Positions 30,119 to 39,142 of a stretch of DNA of 51,151 nucleotides are shown one piece after another. The DNA comes from Actinomycetes bacterium (GTDB lineage Bacteria; Actinomycetota; Acidimicrobiia; Acidimicrobiales; Acidimicrobiaceae). The notes beneath the pieces were generated by a model. It had not been told where the DNA came from. It ran no database searches and was given only the letters and a program-made list of their open reading frames with translations. Location of the stretch: assembly GCA_021850605.1 (NCBI GenBank), contig JAJZLQ010000040.1, positions 1 to 51,151 on the forward strand, written 5' to 3'. Both the position numbers and the translations under genes were made by a program. Positions within the stretch are counted from its first letter, which is position 1; every line of letters starts with the position of its first letter.

Positions 30119-33100
30119 TCAGAAGACGAGGCCCGAGGCGGCGTCTGAGGCCTTCAGAGTCACAGCGCGGTGGATTAGATCCGCCTGCTCCAGTGCGTGC
30201 ATGGCGGCGGATCCCGTTGCAGGCGAGCCAGCAGGGACGCGGGAGACATGGCGCAAGCGGTAGTCCGAACGCAACAGCGAATGCAGTTGCGAGTGGACGA
30301 ATGACCAAGCGCCCTGGTTCTCCGGCTCCTCCTGGAGCCACACCACCTCAGTCGCCCGGGCATACCTTGCAAGCACTGCCGCGATCTCCTCGACCGGCCA
30401 GGGATAGAGCTGCTCGACACGGACAACTGCGCAGGTCTCCCCTTCCTGCTTGCCTTCGATGATCTGGCCGGCCGCACCAAGCGCCTCGAAGGCGATCTTG
30501 CCGGAGCAAAGGACTACGCGACGCACCTCTCCGGGGTCACGGCTGGCAGAAATCCCGCTGAAAGTCGGATCGTCGAGAACCGGGTTGAAGCGACCGCCGG
30601 TAAGCACCTCGACGGGGACCCTGGCCTGCCGTGAGCGCAGAAGTGACTTCGGTGAGAAGAGGATGACCGGCCGCGGATTCTGCCGCTTGGGCTGTGCCCG
30701 CAGCATGTGGAAGTACTGGCCGGCGGTAGTCAGGTTCATCACAGCCAGGTTCTCACCGGCACACATCTGCAGAAAGCGCTCCATACGCCCCGACGAATGC
30801 TCAGGACCCTGGCCCTCATATCCGTGCGGCAACAGCATCACCAGTCCGGAACCCTGATCCCATTTGTCATGAGCAGCAGCAATGAACTGATCGATGATTA
30901 TCTGCCCGCCGTTGCCGAAATCACCGAACTGTGCTTCCCAAATAACCAGGGTGTCCCGTCTCACCGTCGAATAGCCGTACTCGAAACCGAGCGCGGCATA
31001 CTCGGACAGAAGCGAGTCGTAGATCATAAACCGGCCAAAAGGCCCACGCCGTCCCGCCGAGGTCGCAAAGGTGGCGACATGCTCGAGGGGGACATAATCC
31101 TCGCCGGTGCGATAGTCGATCAGCGCGGCATGGCGATGCGAGAAGGTACCTCGCCGCGAATCCTGGCCGGCCATGCGAACGTCAAAGCCCTCGAGCGCAA
31201 GCGTTCCAAAGGCAAGCTGCTCACCCAGACCCCAATCCACGTCACCCCCGGCCAGGATCTCGCGACGCGATTCCAGCTGCCGAACCAACTTGGGATGTAC
31301 GGTGAACCCGGCCGGGAAGGTGTGCAGCACCTGGCCGATCAGCTCCAAGTCACTTGGAGCGATATGAGTGTCCACCGCCTCCAGAGCGACATTGTGCTCA
31401 GGCGCCTTGGGAAGCTCCGTCGGCTTGGGCGGCGCCGAGGAACGCGTTTGGTCCAGAGCGGACTGCAGCTGACCGAGAAAGTCGTCCAGAGACTGCTCCG
31501 CCTCATCCATGGAGATGTCGCCCCGGGCCACCAGCGACTCGGTGTAGAGCTTCCTTACCGAGCGCTTTGCCTCGATGATCTCGTACATCTGAGGTTGCGT
31601 GTAACTCGGTTCATCACCTTCGTTGTGACCGAAGCGCCGGTAGCAAACCATATCCACGACCACATCGCGGTGAAATGCCTCGCGGTAGTCAAGCGCCAGT
31701 TCGGCAACCCAGGCGACGGCTTCCGGATCATCCCCGTTCACATGGAATATCGGGGCCTGTATCATCTTGGCGACGTCGGTCGCATAACGGGACGAGCGGG
31801 CCTGCTCAGGATTGGTGGTGAAGCCGACCTGGTTATTGATGACCAGGTGCACCGTGCCGCCAGTACGATAACCACCGAGCTGGGAAAGGTTGAGCGTCTC
31901 GGCGACCACGCCCTGGCCGGCAAACGCCGCGTCACCATGCAGAAGCACCGGGAGGATCCTGAAGGATCCACGCTCGCCGGCTATATCCTGCTTGGCCCGG
32001 GTCATGCCTTCCACGACCGGATCGACCGCCTCCAGATGAGACGGGTTGGACGACAGTGTCACCTCGATGTCGGTCCCGTGGTACCCGCGGTACACACCAC
32101 GGAAACCCTTGTGATACTTGACGTCGCCAGAGCCCTGAACGCTGTTGGGGTCCAGGTTGCCCTCGAACTCCTTGAAGATCTCCGAGTAGCTCTTTCCGAC
32201 GATGTTGGTGAGTACGTTGAGCCGGCCGCGGTGCGCCATGCCGATGACCGCCTCGCGAAGCCCGGCCTCAGCACCACGGTCAAGAACCTGGTCCAGGAAG
32301 ACGATCGCAGCCTCGCCACCTTCCAAGCCAAAGCGCTTCTGGCCGATGTAGCGGGTGTGAAGGAATCGCTCGAAGGCCTCAGCCGCGTTGAGTTTGCGCA
32401 GCAGGTGCATCTTCTGAGTCGTGTCGAGCTCGGGACGGGCACCCTCCACTCTTCGCTGGATCCACTCCTTCTGCGTGGGGTCCTGGATGAACATGTACTC
32501 CATGCCGATGGTCCGGCAATAGGCGTCCCTCAGCAGCTGCAGCAATGCTCCGAGCGTCATAGAAGTATGACCGCCCAGCCCGCCGCAGTAGAACTCACGG
32601 TCGAGGTCCCAGACCGTAAGCCCGTACCAGGCCGGGTCGAGTTCCTCGGGCATGGCCGGCGACTTCTGGGCCAACGGGTCCAAGCGCGCCATTAGGTGGC
32701 CACGTGAGCGGTAGGTGTCGATCAGCTGGTTGACCATGGCCTGCTTGCGCATGCGGGTCATGTCTCCCGGTTCGCGACCTGCGCTATCACGCTCCCAGGT
32801 GGCCGGAGGGTACGGGACCGACAACGCGTCGAAGACTTCCTGATAAAAACCGTGCTGGCCAGTGAGTAGCTCGTGGATTCTGGCGAGAAACAGCCCGGAC
32901 TCCGCCCCCTGAATGACCCGGTGATCGTAGGTCGAAGTGAGCGTCACCGTCTTCGAAACACCGAGATCCACCAAAAGCGACGGATCCGCGGCGGCCATTC
33001 CGGTCGGGAAGGAGATCGAACCTACACCGATTATCGCACCCTGGCCGAGCATCAGCCGCGGCACGGAGTGCTCCGTGCCGATGGTTCCGGGGTTCGTCAC

Positions 33101-33913
33101 GCTGATGGTCGCTCCCACAAAATCGTCCGGCGACACCTTGTTGGTCCGCACCTTCCTGATCAGGTTTTCGTACTCCCTGAGAAAGGCGAAGAAATCCATC
33201 TCCTGCGCCGAGCGGATCACGGGGACCATCAGAGTCCGCGAGCCATCCGCCTTTGCCATGTCTACCGCGATGCCAACGTTGATCTCCTTCGAGCGCTGCA
33301 CGCCCGGCGTGCCCTTTGCGTCGATCGAAGACACGAAGACGGAGTTCATGACGGGATAAGCCTTGACCGCCTGCACAATCGCGTATGCGATTATGTGCGT
33401 GAAGGAAACCTTTTCGCCCGAGGACCTCGCGAGATGGTTGTTAATGATTCCTCGGTTGACCTCGAGGAGCTTCGCGGGAATCGAGCGGATGCTGGTCGCG
33501 GTGGGCACCTCAAGTGAGGCGGTCATATTGGCCACGATCCGCGCCGCCGCGCCACGAATGGCAATGACCTCCGCACCCGCGGGCGCAACGTAGGCCGCCG
33601 GGGCGGGCTTGGAAACCACGGCCGCAGGAGTGACCGGCGCAGCCGGGGCTGCGGGTGTAGCCGAAGCCGCCTCAGCCGACACGCTTGCGACTGGAGAGGG
33701 CACGAATGTCGCTGTTGCCGGCGTCAGCTGTTCGGATGGTGCCGGCACCTCCGTCTTTGCGGGGGCAACTTCCTCGCGGTAGTAGCCCGAGAAGAAGTCA
33801 CGCCACGACTCGGGCACCGAGGCGGGATCGCGCTTATAGGCCTCGTAATACTCCTCCACCAACCAGGAGTTCGGGCCGAAGGTGTTAACTGCATCGATGT
33901 GTTTCTCTGCCAC
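30119..33913 (-). CDS. kgd: multifunctional 2-oxoglutarate decarboxylase / E1 / E2 protein
   Basis: This 1264-residue thiamine-diphosphate enzyme decarboxylates 2-oxoglutarate in the TCA cycle and, in complex with E2 and E3, forms succinyl-CoA. Its architecture is typical of actinobacteria: a short N-terminal segment with Gly-Pro-Asn-Ser-Trp-Leu-Val-Glu-Glu-Tyr-Tyr, an Ala/Pro-rich linker (about 50-115), an E2-like acyltransferase domain without lipoyl domain (about 120-360, with Thr-Tyr-Asp-His-Arg near 329-333), then the E1 domain (about 380-1264) containing Gly-Met-Ala-His-Arg-Gly-Arg-Leu-Asn-Val-Leu near 560 and Gly-Gln-Asp-Ser-Arg-Arg-Gly-Thr-Phe-Ser-His-Arg. The fused form is a strong taxonomic hint. 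It heads the minus-strand group kgd, fabZ, xthA, thioesterase. Confidence 0.96.
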   Translation of the reverse strand: MAEKHIDAVNTFGPNSWLVEEYYEAYKRDPASVPESWRDFFSGYYREEVAPAKTEVPAPSEQLTPATATFVPSPVASVSAEAASATPAAPAAPVTPAAVVSKPAPAAYVAPAGAEVIAIRGAAARIVANMTASLEVPTATSIRSIPAKLLEVNRGIINNHLARSSGEKVSFTHIIAYAIVQAVKAYPVMNSVFVSSIDAKGTPGVQRSKEINVGIAVDMAKADGSRTLMVPVIRSAQEMDFFAFLREYENLIRKVRTNKVSPDDFVGATISVTNPGTIGTEHSVPRLMLGQGAIIGVGSISFPTGMAAADPSLLVDLGVSKTVTLTSTYDHRVIQGAESGLFLARIHELLTGQHGFYQEVFDALSVPYPPATWERDSAGREPGDMTRMRKQAMVNQLIDTYRSRGHLMARLDPLAQKSPAMPEELDPAWYGLTVWDLDREFYCGGLGGHTSMTLGALLQLLRDAYCRTIGMEYMFIQDPTQKEWIQRRVEGARPELDTTQKMHLLRKLNAAEAFERFLHTRYIGQKRFGLEGGEAAIVFLDQVLDRGAEAGLREAVIGMAHRGRLNVLTNIVGKSYSEIFKEFEGNLDPNSVQGSGDVKYHKGFRGVYRGYHGTDIEVTLSSNPSHLEAVDPVVEGMTRAKQDIAGERGSFRILPVLLHGDAAFAGQGVVAETLNLSQLGGYRTGGTVHLVINNQVGFTTNPEQARSSRYATDVAKMIQAPIFHVNGDDPEAVAWVAELALDYREAFHRDVVVDMVCYRRFGHNEGDEPSYTQPQMYEIIEAKRSVRKLYTESLVARGDISMDEAEQSLDDFLGQLQSALDQTRSSAPPKPTELPKAPEHNVALEAVDTHIAPSDLELIGQVLHTFPAGFTVHPKLVRQLESRREILAGGDVDWGLGEQLAFGTLALEGFDVRMAGQDSRRGTFSHRHAALIDYRTGEDYVPLEHVATFATSAGRRGPFGRFMIYDSLLSEYAALGFEYGYSTVRRDTLVIWEAQFGDFGNGGQIIIDQFIAAAHDKWDQGSGLVMLLPHGYEGQGPEHSSGRMERFLQMCAGENLAVMNLTTAGQYFHMLRAQPKRQNPRPVILFSPKSLLRSRQARVPVEVLTGGRFNPVLDDPTFSGISASRDPGEVRRVVLCSGKIAFEALGAAGQIIEGKQEGETCAVVRVEQLYPWPVEEIAAVLARYARATEVVWLQEEPENQGAWSFVHSQLHSLLRSDYRLRHVSRVPAGSPATGSAAMHALEQADLIHRAVTLKASDAASGLVF

Positions 33914-34450
33914 ATATCGATGCTACCCACCATGGCGATCTTTTCAAAAATGCCATTCCGACCAGCGGGGCAGGCAAGGCCGCTCACCCGGCGTCCCTTT
34001 TACGATGTGGGGCGGCGGCATTCGTGCTGTGGGCACCTCCAGGAGCAGAAATGTGCGGGTACCGCCTTTGACAATCCGTTTGGCCATTGGAATCGTTTGC
34101 TCCGCTGCGGTCATCCGCCCGAGCGTGGTGGCAATCCTTGCCAGTATCGGGACGGCGGAAACCTTCGGATCGATCACGACCATGGCAATGATCGCGAGCA
34201 GGACCGCCACCTTTGCCATACGCGCCGAATGCCGGCGCCGGCAGGCTCGGGCCGGATCGCCTCGTACCGGCAGCAATCCATAGCTCACTTGGCTACGACC
34301 GGCGCTGTTCGGGGATCGGATCCGCCGACCCTGGCGCACTGCGGTGCGGGTCGGTTCTGAATTTGGCCACTCACAGTAGCACAATTACCCTGTGTGACTG
34401 CAGGATGTAGTTAAACTAAAGGGTTTCACATCGCCGCCGATTAATCCTGC
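33914..34450. other. 537-bp gap upstream of kgd, no firm gene
   Basis: This gap separates divergent kgd and the 78-residue gene, so promoters for both are expected. An open minus-strand frame (about 33944-34219) starts with a hydrophobic stretch of around 20 residues and continues for 92 codons, ending 30 nt before kgd. It has no ribosome-binding site and its third-position GC is lower than that of neighbouring genes, so I do not call it. The 34370-34430 segment is relatively A+T-rich and may hold the plus-strand promoter. No tRNA or other structured RNA was recognised. Confidence 0.35.
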
Positions 34451-34687
34451 ATGCCTGTGACATCGTTCATGACCAGCAGCCGCGCCGCCCTGAGAGCGGT
34501 CACCCCGGGAACCAACCCAGATTGCGCAACTTGCAACGCAAAGATCGCTTACTCAGCCAAGACACGCCCTAACCAAGTCATTGCAAACGTTTATTGCGAC
34601 GGAAAGTGGAACCGGGTCGAACACTTTCACGAAGAGTGCTATCTTCGCTCTGGGAGCCCGTACGGACCACCTGCGATAGGAAGATAG
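34451..34687 (+). CDS. 78-residue Cys/His-rich, probably zinc-binding protein
   Basis: The product has Cys25-x2-Cys28, Cys49, His58, His60 and Cys63, a spacing consistent with one treble-clef or zinc-ribbon site formed by Cys25, Cys28, His60 and Cys63. The C-terminal half (Trp-Asn-Arg-Val-Glu-His-Phe-His-Glu-Glu-Cys-Tyr) looks strongly constrained and the end is Pro/Gly-rich. It resembles a small conserved actinobacterial protein that I recall without an assigned function. It stands alone in a long upstream gap; the ribosome-binding site is weak, and ATG 34469 is an alternative start. RNA or protein binding is possible but not shown. Confidence 0.72.
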   Translation: MPVTSFMTSSRAALRAVTPGTNPDCATCNAKIAYSAKTRPNQVIANVYCDGKWNRVEHFHEECYLRSGSPYGPPAIGR

Positions 34688-34740
34688 TTGGGGGCCCCTC
34701 CACCCTGCGCGCATGTACTTGCCCGAATAGGCTTGCAGGA

Positions 34741-35574
34741 GTGCAGCAACCGACGCCACCAGGAATCCACCTAACCCACCACGCCTCCCGCGGCATCCTA
34801 TCGGGCGGGGCGAAAAGAGTGGTGCTCGTTCACGGCGCCATGGATCGTGGTCGCTCGTTCACGCGGATGGTTCACATCCTGGTCGACGCAGGCTTCGAAT
34901 GCGTGACCTACGATCGTAGAGGTTACGAGTCATCGCGACTCGATGGGCCATCGCGCAAAGTAGTGGCGCCGACCATCATCGATCACGCCCACGATCTTGC
35001 CCAATTGATCGGAGACCGGCCAACCATCGTCTTTGGTCACTCGATCGGCGGGACCATCGCGCTCGTATTGGCCGCGGCCGGGACTTGCTCGGGGTTATCC
35101 GCTCTGGTGACCTACGAGAGCCCTCTCCCGTGGCTGGAATTCTGGTCGAAATCCGGCGCCTACGCGACCCGCCCGGGAGAGATGAGCGAGCACGAGGCGG
35201 AGGACTTCGCACAGAACTTCATGGAACGGATGATAGGGGCGCAGCGCTGGGTCCGCCTTCCGCCGACCACGCGGGAGCGACGCCGCTCGGAGGGCCCGGT
35301 ACTGGTGGCGGAGATGGCCAGCGCCAGTCACCTGGATCCACCTCCGGACCTTGGCGCCATCAAGGTACCCCTCGTGGCGGCGCGAGGCGAGAACGCCCCG
35401 GCAAGGCACGTCATGGCCCTCGATCATCTGGCCAAGGTGGTACCCGGATGCGACGCCGTGATCGTCCCTGGTACAGATCACAGCGTGCACCTGCATAACC
35501 CGGCTGCCGCCGTCGAACTGGTCAAGCTGGCCTGGGGGCGGACCGCGGACAGCCAGTTAGGTGCGGTCGGCTGA
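34741..35574 (+). CDS. alpha/beta-hydrolase
   Basis: The 277-residue product is an alpha/beta-hydrolase. It has the oxyanion motif Val-Leu-Val-His-Gly (about 28-32), the nucleophile elbow Gly-His-Ser101-Ile-Gly-Gly, and the catalytic His in Gly-Thr-Asp-His-Ser near the C-terminus. Its reaction (esterase, lipase-like or other) cannot be read from the sequence. I place the start at GTG 34741, the first in-frame start that does not run into the preceding gene, which ends at 34687; AGGAG overlaps this codon, so the start is uncertain. The next gene follows by 79 nt. Confidence 0.83.
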   Translation: MQQPTPPGIHLTHHASRGILSGGAKRVVLVHGAMDRGRSFTRMVHILVDAGFECVTYDRRGYESSRLDGPSRKVVAPTIIDHAHDLAQLIGDRPTIVFGHSIGGTIALVLAAAGTCSGLSALVTYESPLPWLEFWSKSGAYATRPGEMSEHEAEDFAQNFMERMIGAQRWVRLPPTTRERRRSEGPVLVAEMASASHLDPPPDLGAIKVPLVAARGENAPARHVMALDHLAKVVPGCDAVIVPGTDHSVHLHNPAAAVELVKLAWGRTADSQLGAVG

Positions 35575-35653
35575 CAGTCCCGGCGCCGGAATTGCCCGGC
35601 CATCGCTCCGGTTCAACTATCCACAGGGCGGCGGACAGGAAAGAGGCGTCGAA

Positions 35654-36559
35654 ATGAAGGTACTCGTGACCGGGGCAAGCGGGCTCATCGGCTCTCACCT
35701 CGTACGCCTCCTCCGCTCTCGAGGAGACGAGGTACTGGTGGCCCGGCGCGGCGTCGCACCTTCCGGTAACAACGCGGTCCGCTGGGATACCGTAGGCGGG
35801 CGTATCGATTTGCCCGCCGGAGCCGAGATCGATGCCGTCGTCCACCTGGCGGGTGCAGGAATCGGTGAGAAGCGCTGGAATTCGCGCACCAAAGCCGAAA
35901 TCATGGAGTCCCGCGTAAAAGGCACTCGCCAGGTGGTGGAGATGCTCGCCGCTCAGGTCGGCCGGCCGGTGAGGCTACTCAGCGCAAGCGCCATCGGAAT
36001 CTACGGGGATCGGGGTGAGGAAGTCCTTACCGAGCAGTCCCGCGCCGGAAGCGGCTTCCTCGCCGAAGTGGTCAAAGCCTGGGAGGCCGAAGCAGATCGC
36101 GCCTCCCAAGCGGGTCACAGTGTCGCAACCCTTCGAACCGGGATCGTCCTCGACTCTCACGGCGGGGCTCTGCAAAAGCAGCTGCCCATCTTCAAGGCCG
36201 GTCTCGGAGCTTCCCTGGGCAGCGGGAAGCAGTGGATGAGCTGGATCCACCGGTTTGACGAGGTGGCGGCCATCGCCTTCCTGCTCGACCGACCGGGCAT
36301 CACCGGTCCCGTCAACCTCGTTGCACCCAATCCGGTAACCAACACCGAGTTCACCCGCATCCTGGGCAAGGCGCTCTCGCGCCCGGCACTGCTGCATGCG
36401 CCCGGCCTTGCTCTCTCCACGCTTCTCGGTCGGGAGATGGCGCATGAACTCCTGCTTTCCTCCCAGAGGGTGGAGCCGTCTGTGCTGAAATCCCAGGGTT
36501 TCGAGTTCCTGCACCCGCTACTCTACGCTGCCATGGCTGACCTGCTCTGGGCCGGGTAA
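35654..36559 (+). CDS. SDR epimerase of the YfcH/TIGR01777 type
   Basis: The 301-residue product is an extended short-chain dehydrogenase-like protein. The NAD(P) loop Gly7-Ala-Ser-Gly10-Leu-Ile-Gly13 follows the first strand. Typical family blocks are Val-Val-His-Leu-Ala-Gly-Ala-Gly-Ile, the Arg-Trp-Asn-Ser-Arg-Thr-Lys segment, Leu-Leu-Ser-Ala-Ser-Ala-Ile-Gly-Ile-Tyr-Gly-Asp-Arg-Gly, and the C-terminal Gly-Phe-Glu-Phe-Leu-His-Pro. Its biochemical role is unknown across the family, although relatives often sit near envelope or division genes. ATG 35654 is preceded by AGGAAAGAGG; a start 31 codons upstream would overlap the hydrolase gene. Confidence 0.9.
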   Translation: MKVLVTGASGLIGSHLVRLLRSRGDEVLVARRGVAPSGNNAVRWDTVGGRIDLPAGAEIDAVVHLAGAGIGEKRWNSRTKAEIMESRVKGTRQVVEMLAAQVGRPVRLLSASAIGIYGDRGEEVLTEQSRAGSGFLAEVVKAWEAEADRASQAGHSVATLRTGIVLDSHGGALQKQLPIFKAGLGASLGSGKQWMSWIHRFDEVAAIAFLLDRPGITGPVNLVAPNPVTNTEFTRILGKALSRPALLHAPGLALSTLLGREMAHELLLSSQRVEPSVLKSQGFEFLHPLLYAAMADLLWAG

Positions 36560-36655
36560 GGACCTAGTACCTCCCATGCGTACCCGAGAAGACGGAGGGC
36601 GCCAGGACGACCTTTAAGCCACTCCAGCCAAGACCCCGACCTACGGCTCTGACGG

Positions 36656-36705
36656 CTGGCGCCAGTCCAGATTGCCGATCGCCATACGCTCGGTCTGGAC
36701 TGGCG
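36656..36705. promoter_or_regulatory. long inverted repeat just upstream of the acyl-CoA ligase gene
   Basis: A perfect 12-bp inverted repeat (36660-36671 pairing with 36694-36705) has a 22-bp spacer and ends 12 bp before the ATG at 36718. Its left arm overlaps a perfect palindrome CTGGCGCCAG (36656-36665). No good ribosome-binding site is seen between the repeat and the ATG. It could be a repressor operator (TetR/FadR-like regulators often control such genes) or an RNA hairpin affecting translation. The remaining gap after the epimerase gene (36560-36655) shows nothing else. Confidence 0.5.
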
Positions 36706-36717
36706 TATTGTAATCCC

Positions 36718-38355
36718 ATGACCATCTCATACGAGCACGGCACCGCTCTAAAGCCGCTCCTCTCCGAGACCATCGGCGCCAACCTTGACGCCACCGTTGC
36801 GAAGTTCGCCGACCGCGAGGCAATCGTCTCGGTGCACCAGGGAGTGCGCATGACATATCGGGAGTTCGCCGAACAGGTGGAGTCTTTGGCCCGGGCGCTG
36901 CTTGCTGACGGCTTCACCAAGGGTGACCGGGTCGGGATATGGAGCCCGAATCGCTACGAATGGGCAGTGGTCCAATACGCCACGGCCAAGATCGGCGTGA
37001 TACTGGTGAACATTAACCCTGCGTATCGAACGAGCGAACTCGAGTATGCGCTCAAGCACTCCGGATGCGCCGGGCTCTTCGCAATGTCTGAATATCGCAC
37101 CTCCGATTACCGGGGGATGGTGAACCAGGTCCGGGGCGCGCTGCCCGACCTGCGCGCCGTCTATTACTTCGAGGACCAGACCTACGACGCCCTGCTCGCC
37201 AAAGCCGGGGCGGTACCCGCCTCGGAAGTTGCGGCGATCCAGGACGGGCTCGACTTCGACGATCCGATCAACATCCAGTACACCAGTGGGACAACCGGAT
37301 TTCCCAAGGGGGCCACCCTTAGTCACCACAACATTCTCAACAACGGCTACTTTGTCGGGGAGACCTGCCACTACACCGAAGAGGACCGGGTCTGCATCCC
37401 CGTCCCTTATTACCACTGCTTCGGGATGGTGATGGGCAATCTCGCCTGCACCTCCCATGGCGCCACCATGGTTATCCCCGCCTACACCTTCGATGTCCCG
37501 GCCACGCTGGGAGCCGTCGAGAAAGAGCGAGCCACCTCCCTTTACGGCGTCCCGACAATGTTCATCGCCGAGCTGGCCGATCCCAGCTTCGCCGAGTTCG
37601 ATCTCACCAGCCTGCGCACCGGGATCATGGCCGGTTCGCCCTGCCCGGTCGAGGTGATGAAGCAGGTCGTCTCTCGAATGAACATGGACGAGGTGACCAT
37701 CTGCTACGGAATGACCGAGACATCACCCGTATCGATGCAGACCCGGACCGACGATGCGCTGGAGAAGCGCGTGGCGACGGTCGGCCGAGTTCTGCCCCAT
37801 CTCGAAGTTAAAATCGTCGACCCAAGCGGACACGTCGTGCCACGTGGCCAGATCGGCGAATTTCTGACTAGAGGGTACTCCGTGATGCTCGGTTATTGGA
37901 ACGAGCCCACCAAAACCGCCGAGGCGATAGACCCCGCCCGCTGGATGCACACCGGAGATCTGGCAGTCATGGATGACGAGGGCTTCGTCAACGTCGTCGG
38001 CCGCGCCAAGGACATGATCATCCGCGGAGGGGAGAACATCTACCCGCGGGAGATAGAGGAGTTCCTCTACTCACACCCAAAGATCAAGGACGTCTCGGTG
38101 ATTGGGGTACCCAGCGAGCGCTACGGTGAAGAGGTCATGGCCTGGATAACCCCCAAGGAGGGAGAGCAGATCTCCGAGGAGGAGGTCCTGGAGTACTGCA
38201 AGGGAAAGATCGCCCACTACAAGGTGCCACGCTACATCAAGTTCGTCGACTCCTTCCCGATGACGGTCACGGGGAAGATCCAGAAGTACCTGATGAAGCA
38301 GACGGCCATCGGCGAACTTGGCCTCCACGAAGAATCAAAGATCCAGACCGCCTGA
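36718..38355 (+). CDS. AMP-binding acyl-CoA ligase, medium or long chain
   Basis: The 545-residue protein belongs to the ANL superfamily and activates a carboxylic acid with ATP, then transfers it to CoA. It contains the A3 loop [11 protein letters not shown] (about 187-197), the Tyr-Gly-Met-Thr-Glu-Thr-Ser-Pro A5 motif, Trp-Met-His-Thr-Gly-Asp-Leu (A7), the hinge [16 protein letters not shown] (A8) and the catalytic Lys in Thr-Val-Thr-Gly-Lys-Ile-Gln-Lys (A10). It resembles FadD-like fatty acyl-CoA synthetases. Chain-length preference cannot be read off. Confidence 0.9.
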   Translation: MTISYEHGTALKPLLSETIGANLDATVAKFADREAIVSVHQGVRMTYREFAEQVESLARALLADGFTKGDRVGIWSPNRYEWAVVQYATAKIGVILVNINPAYRTSELEYALKHSGCAGLFAMSEYRTSDYRGMVNQVRGALPDLRAVYYFEDQTYDALLAKAGAVPASEVAAIQDGLDFDDPINIQYTSGTTGFPKGATLSHHNILNNGYFVGETCHYTEEDRVCIPVPYYHCFGMVMGNLACTSHGATMVIPAYTFDVPATLGAVEKERATSLYGVPTMFIAELADPSFAEFDLTSLRTGIMAGSPCPVEVMKQVVSRMNMDEVTICYGMTETSPVSMQTRTDDALEKRVATVGRVLPHLEVKIVDPSGHVVPRGQIGEFLTRGYSVMLGYWNEPTKTAEAIDPARWMHTGDLAVMDDEGFVNVVGRAKDMIIRGGENIYPREIEEFLYSHPKIKDVSVIGVPSERYGEEVMAWITPKEGEQISEEEVLEYCKGKIAHYKVPRYIKFVDSFPMTVTGKIQKYLMKQTAIGELGLHEESKIQTA

Positions 38356-38402
38356 ATCGGCCCGGCTAGGCGCAACTCAGGGGCCGGAGATAGATTTGGC
38401 TC

Positions 38403-39131
38403 ATGGAGTTTGACAACACCGCTCAGCGGCTTGCCGCTGCGCTGCGCATGCGGACGGAGCCGATCGCCATCTCCTTTTATAACGCGCCTCCCGCCGGAGA
38501 GCGCTTTGAGAGGGCGGTTCCCGCCCCCACCGCGGACGGGCGAACCGGCAAGGTGTCCGCGGGCTGCGTCTTCTGGGTGGAGGCGGGTCGTCAAGCGTTC
38601 TGGACCACCAAGCAAGACCACGCCAACTGCTCGGTCGGCTCCTTCACCCATGGCTTCCTCTCCCTCGAAGCCGCCGGCGCCGGTGCCGACGTCGGCGCCC
38701 TGCTCGAAGCGGGATGGGTCGGGAAATCGGACTTCGGATCCATCGAACACGTGTCAATCGAACCCGCCGCCATTTCCTACGGGCCCTTGTCAACCGCGCA
38801 AGGCACTCCCGACGTCGTCCTCCTGATGCTCAGTTCGATTGGGGCGATGATCTTCCGGGACGCAATGCCCGAAGCCCGCATCGAAGGCAAGCCACAGTGC
38901 CATATCGTCGCAATCGCCAAGGAAAAGGAGCAGTTCGCCATCTCCTTCGGGTGCATGCTTTCTCGAACGCGCACCGGGATGCCTTCCGGTGAAATGACCG
39001 CGGTGATACCAGGGCCTCGCCTTGCCGAAGCCCTGGAGCGCATCGAGCGTGCGGCCGAGGTGGACAAGACGGTCGCCTCCTACGCCTCGATCGACGCCCA
39101 ACGCTTCGACCGTCCCTCTACAGGCCGCTGA
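38403..39131 (+). CDS. DUF169 family protein
   Basis: The 242-residue product matches the DUF169 pattern: an N-terminal Pro-Ile-Ala-Ile-Ser-Phe strand, then Gly-Cys55-Val-Phe-Trp, followed by Asp-His-Ala-Asn-Cys76-Ser-Val-Gly-Ser, and a C-terminal Ser-Phe-Gly-Cys-Met-Leu-Ser-Arg segment. DUF169 proteins have conserved cysteines and unknown function; some lie near redox or metal genes. It starts 47 nt after the acyl-CoA ligase and ends 11 nt before the ABC1 kinase gene. A cofactor or metal role is possible from the Cys and His spacing, but I see no direct proof. Confidence 0.82.
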   Translation: MEFDNTAQRLAAALRMRTEPIAISFYNAPPAGERFERAVPAPTADGRTGKVSAGCVFWVEAGRQAFWTTKQDHANCSVGSFTHGFLSLEAAGAGADVGALLEAGWVGKSDFGSIEHVSIEPAAISYGPLSTAQGTPDVVLLMLSSIGAMIFRDAMPEARIEGKPQCHIVAIAKEKEQFAISFGCMLSRTRTGMPSGEMTAVIPGPRLAEALERIERAAEVDKTVASYASIDAQRFDRPSTGR

Positions 39132-39142
39132 CGAGGCACCCG

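Noticed and set aside
30707-32695. Very long plus-strand open frame inside kgd
   Set aside because: High-GC antisense artefact: the kgd protein is a clear multidomain enzyme, and the antisense translation has no domain and is rich in Arg, His and Leu.
33944-34219. Possible minus-strand gene with a hydrophobic start upstream of kgd
   Set aside because: No ribosome-binding site, weak third-position GC and no recognisable domain. The overlapping plus-strand frame looks equally plausible, so neither is called.
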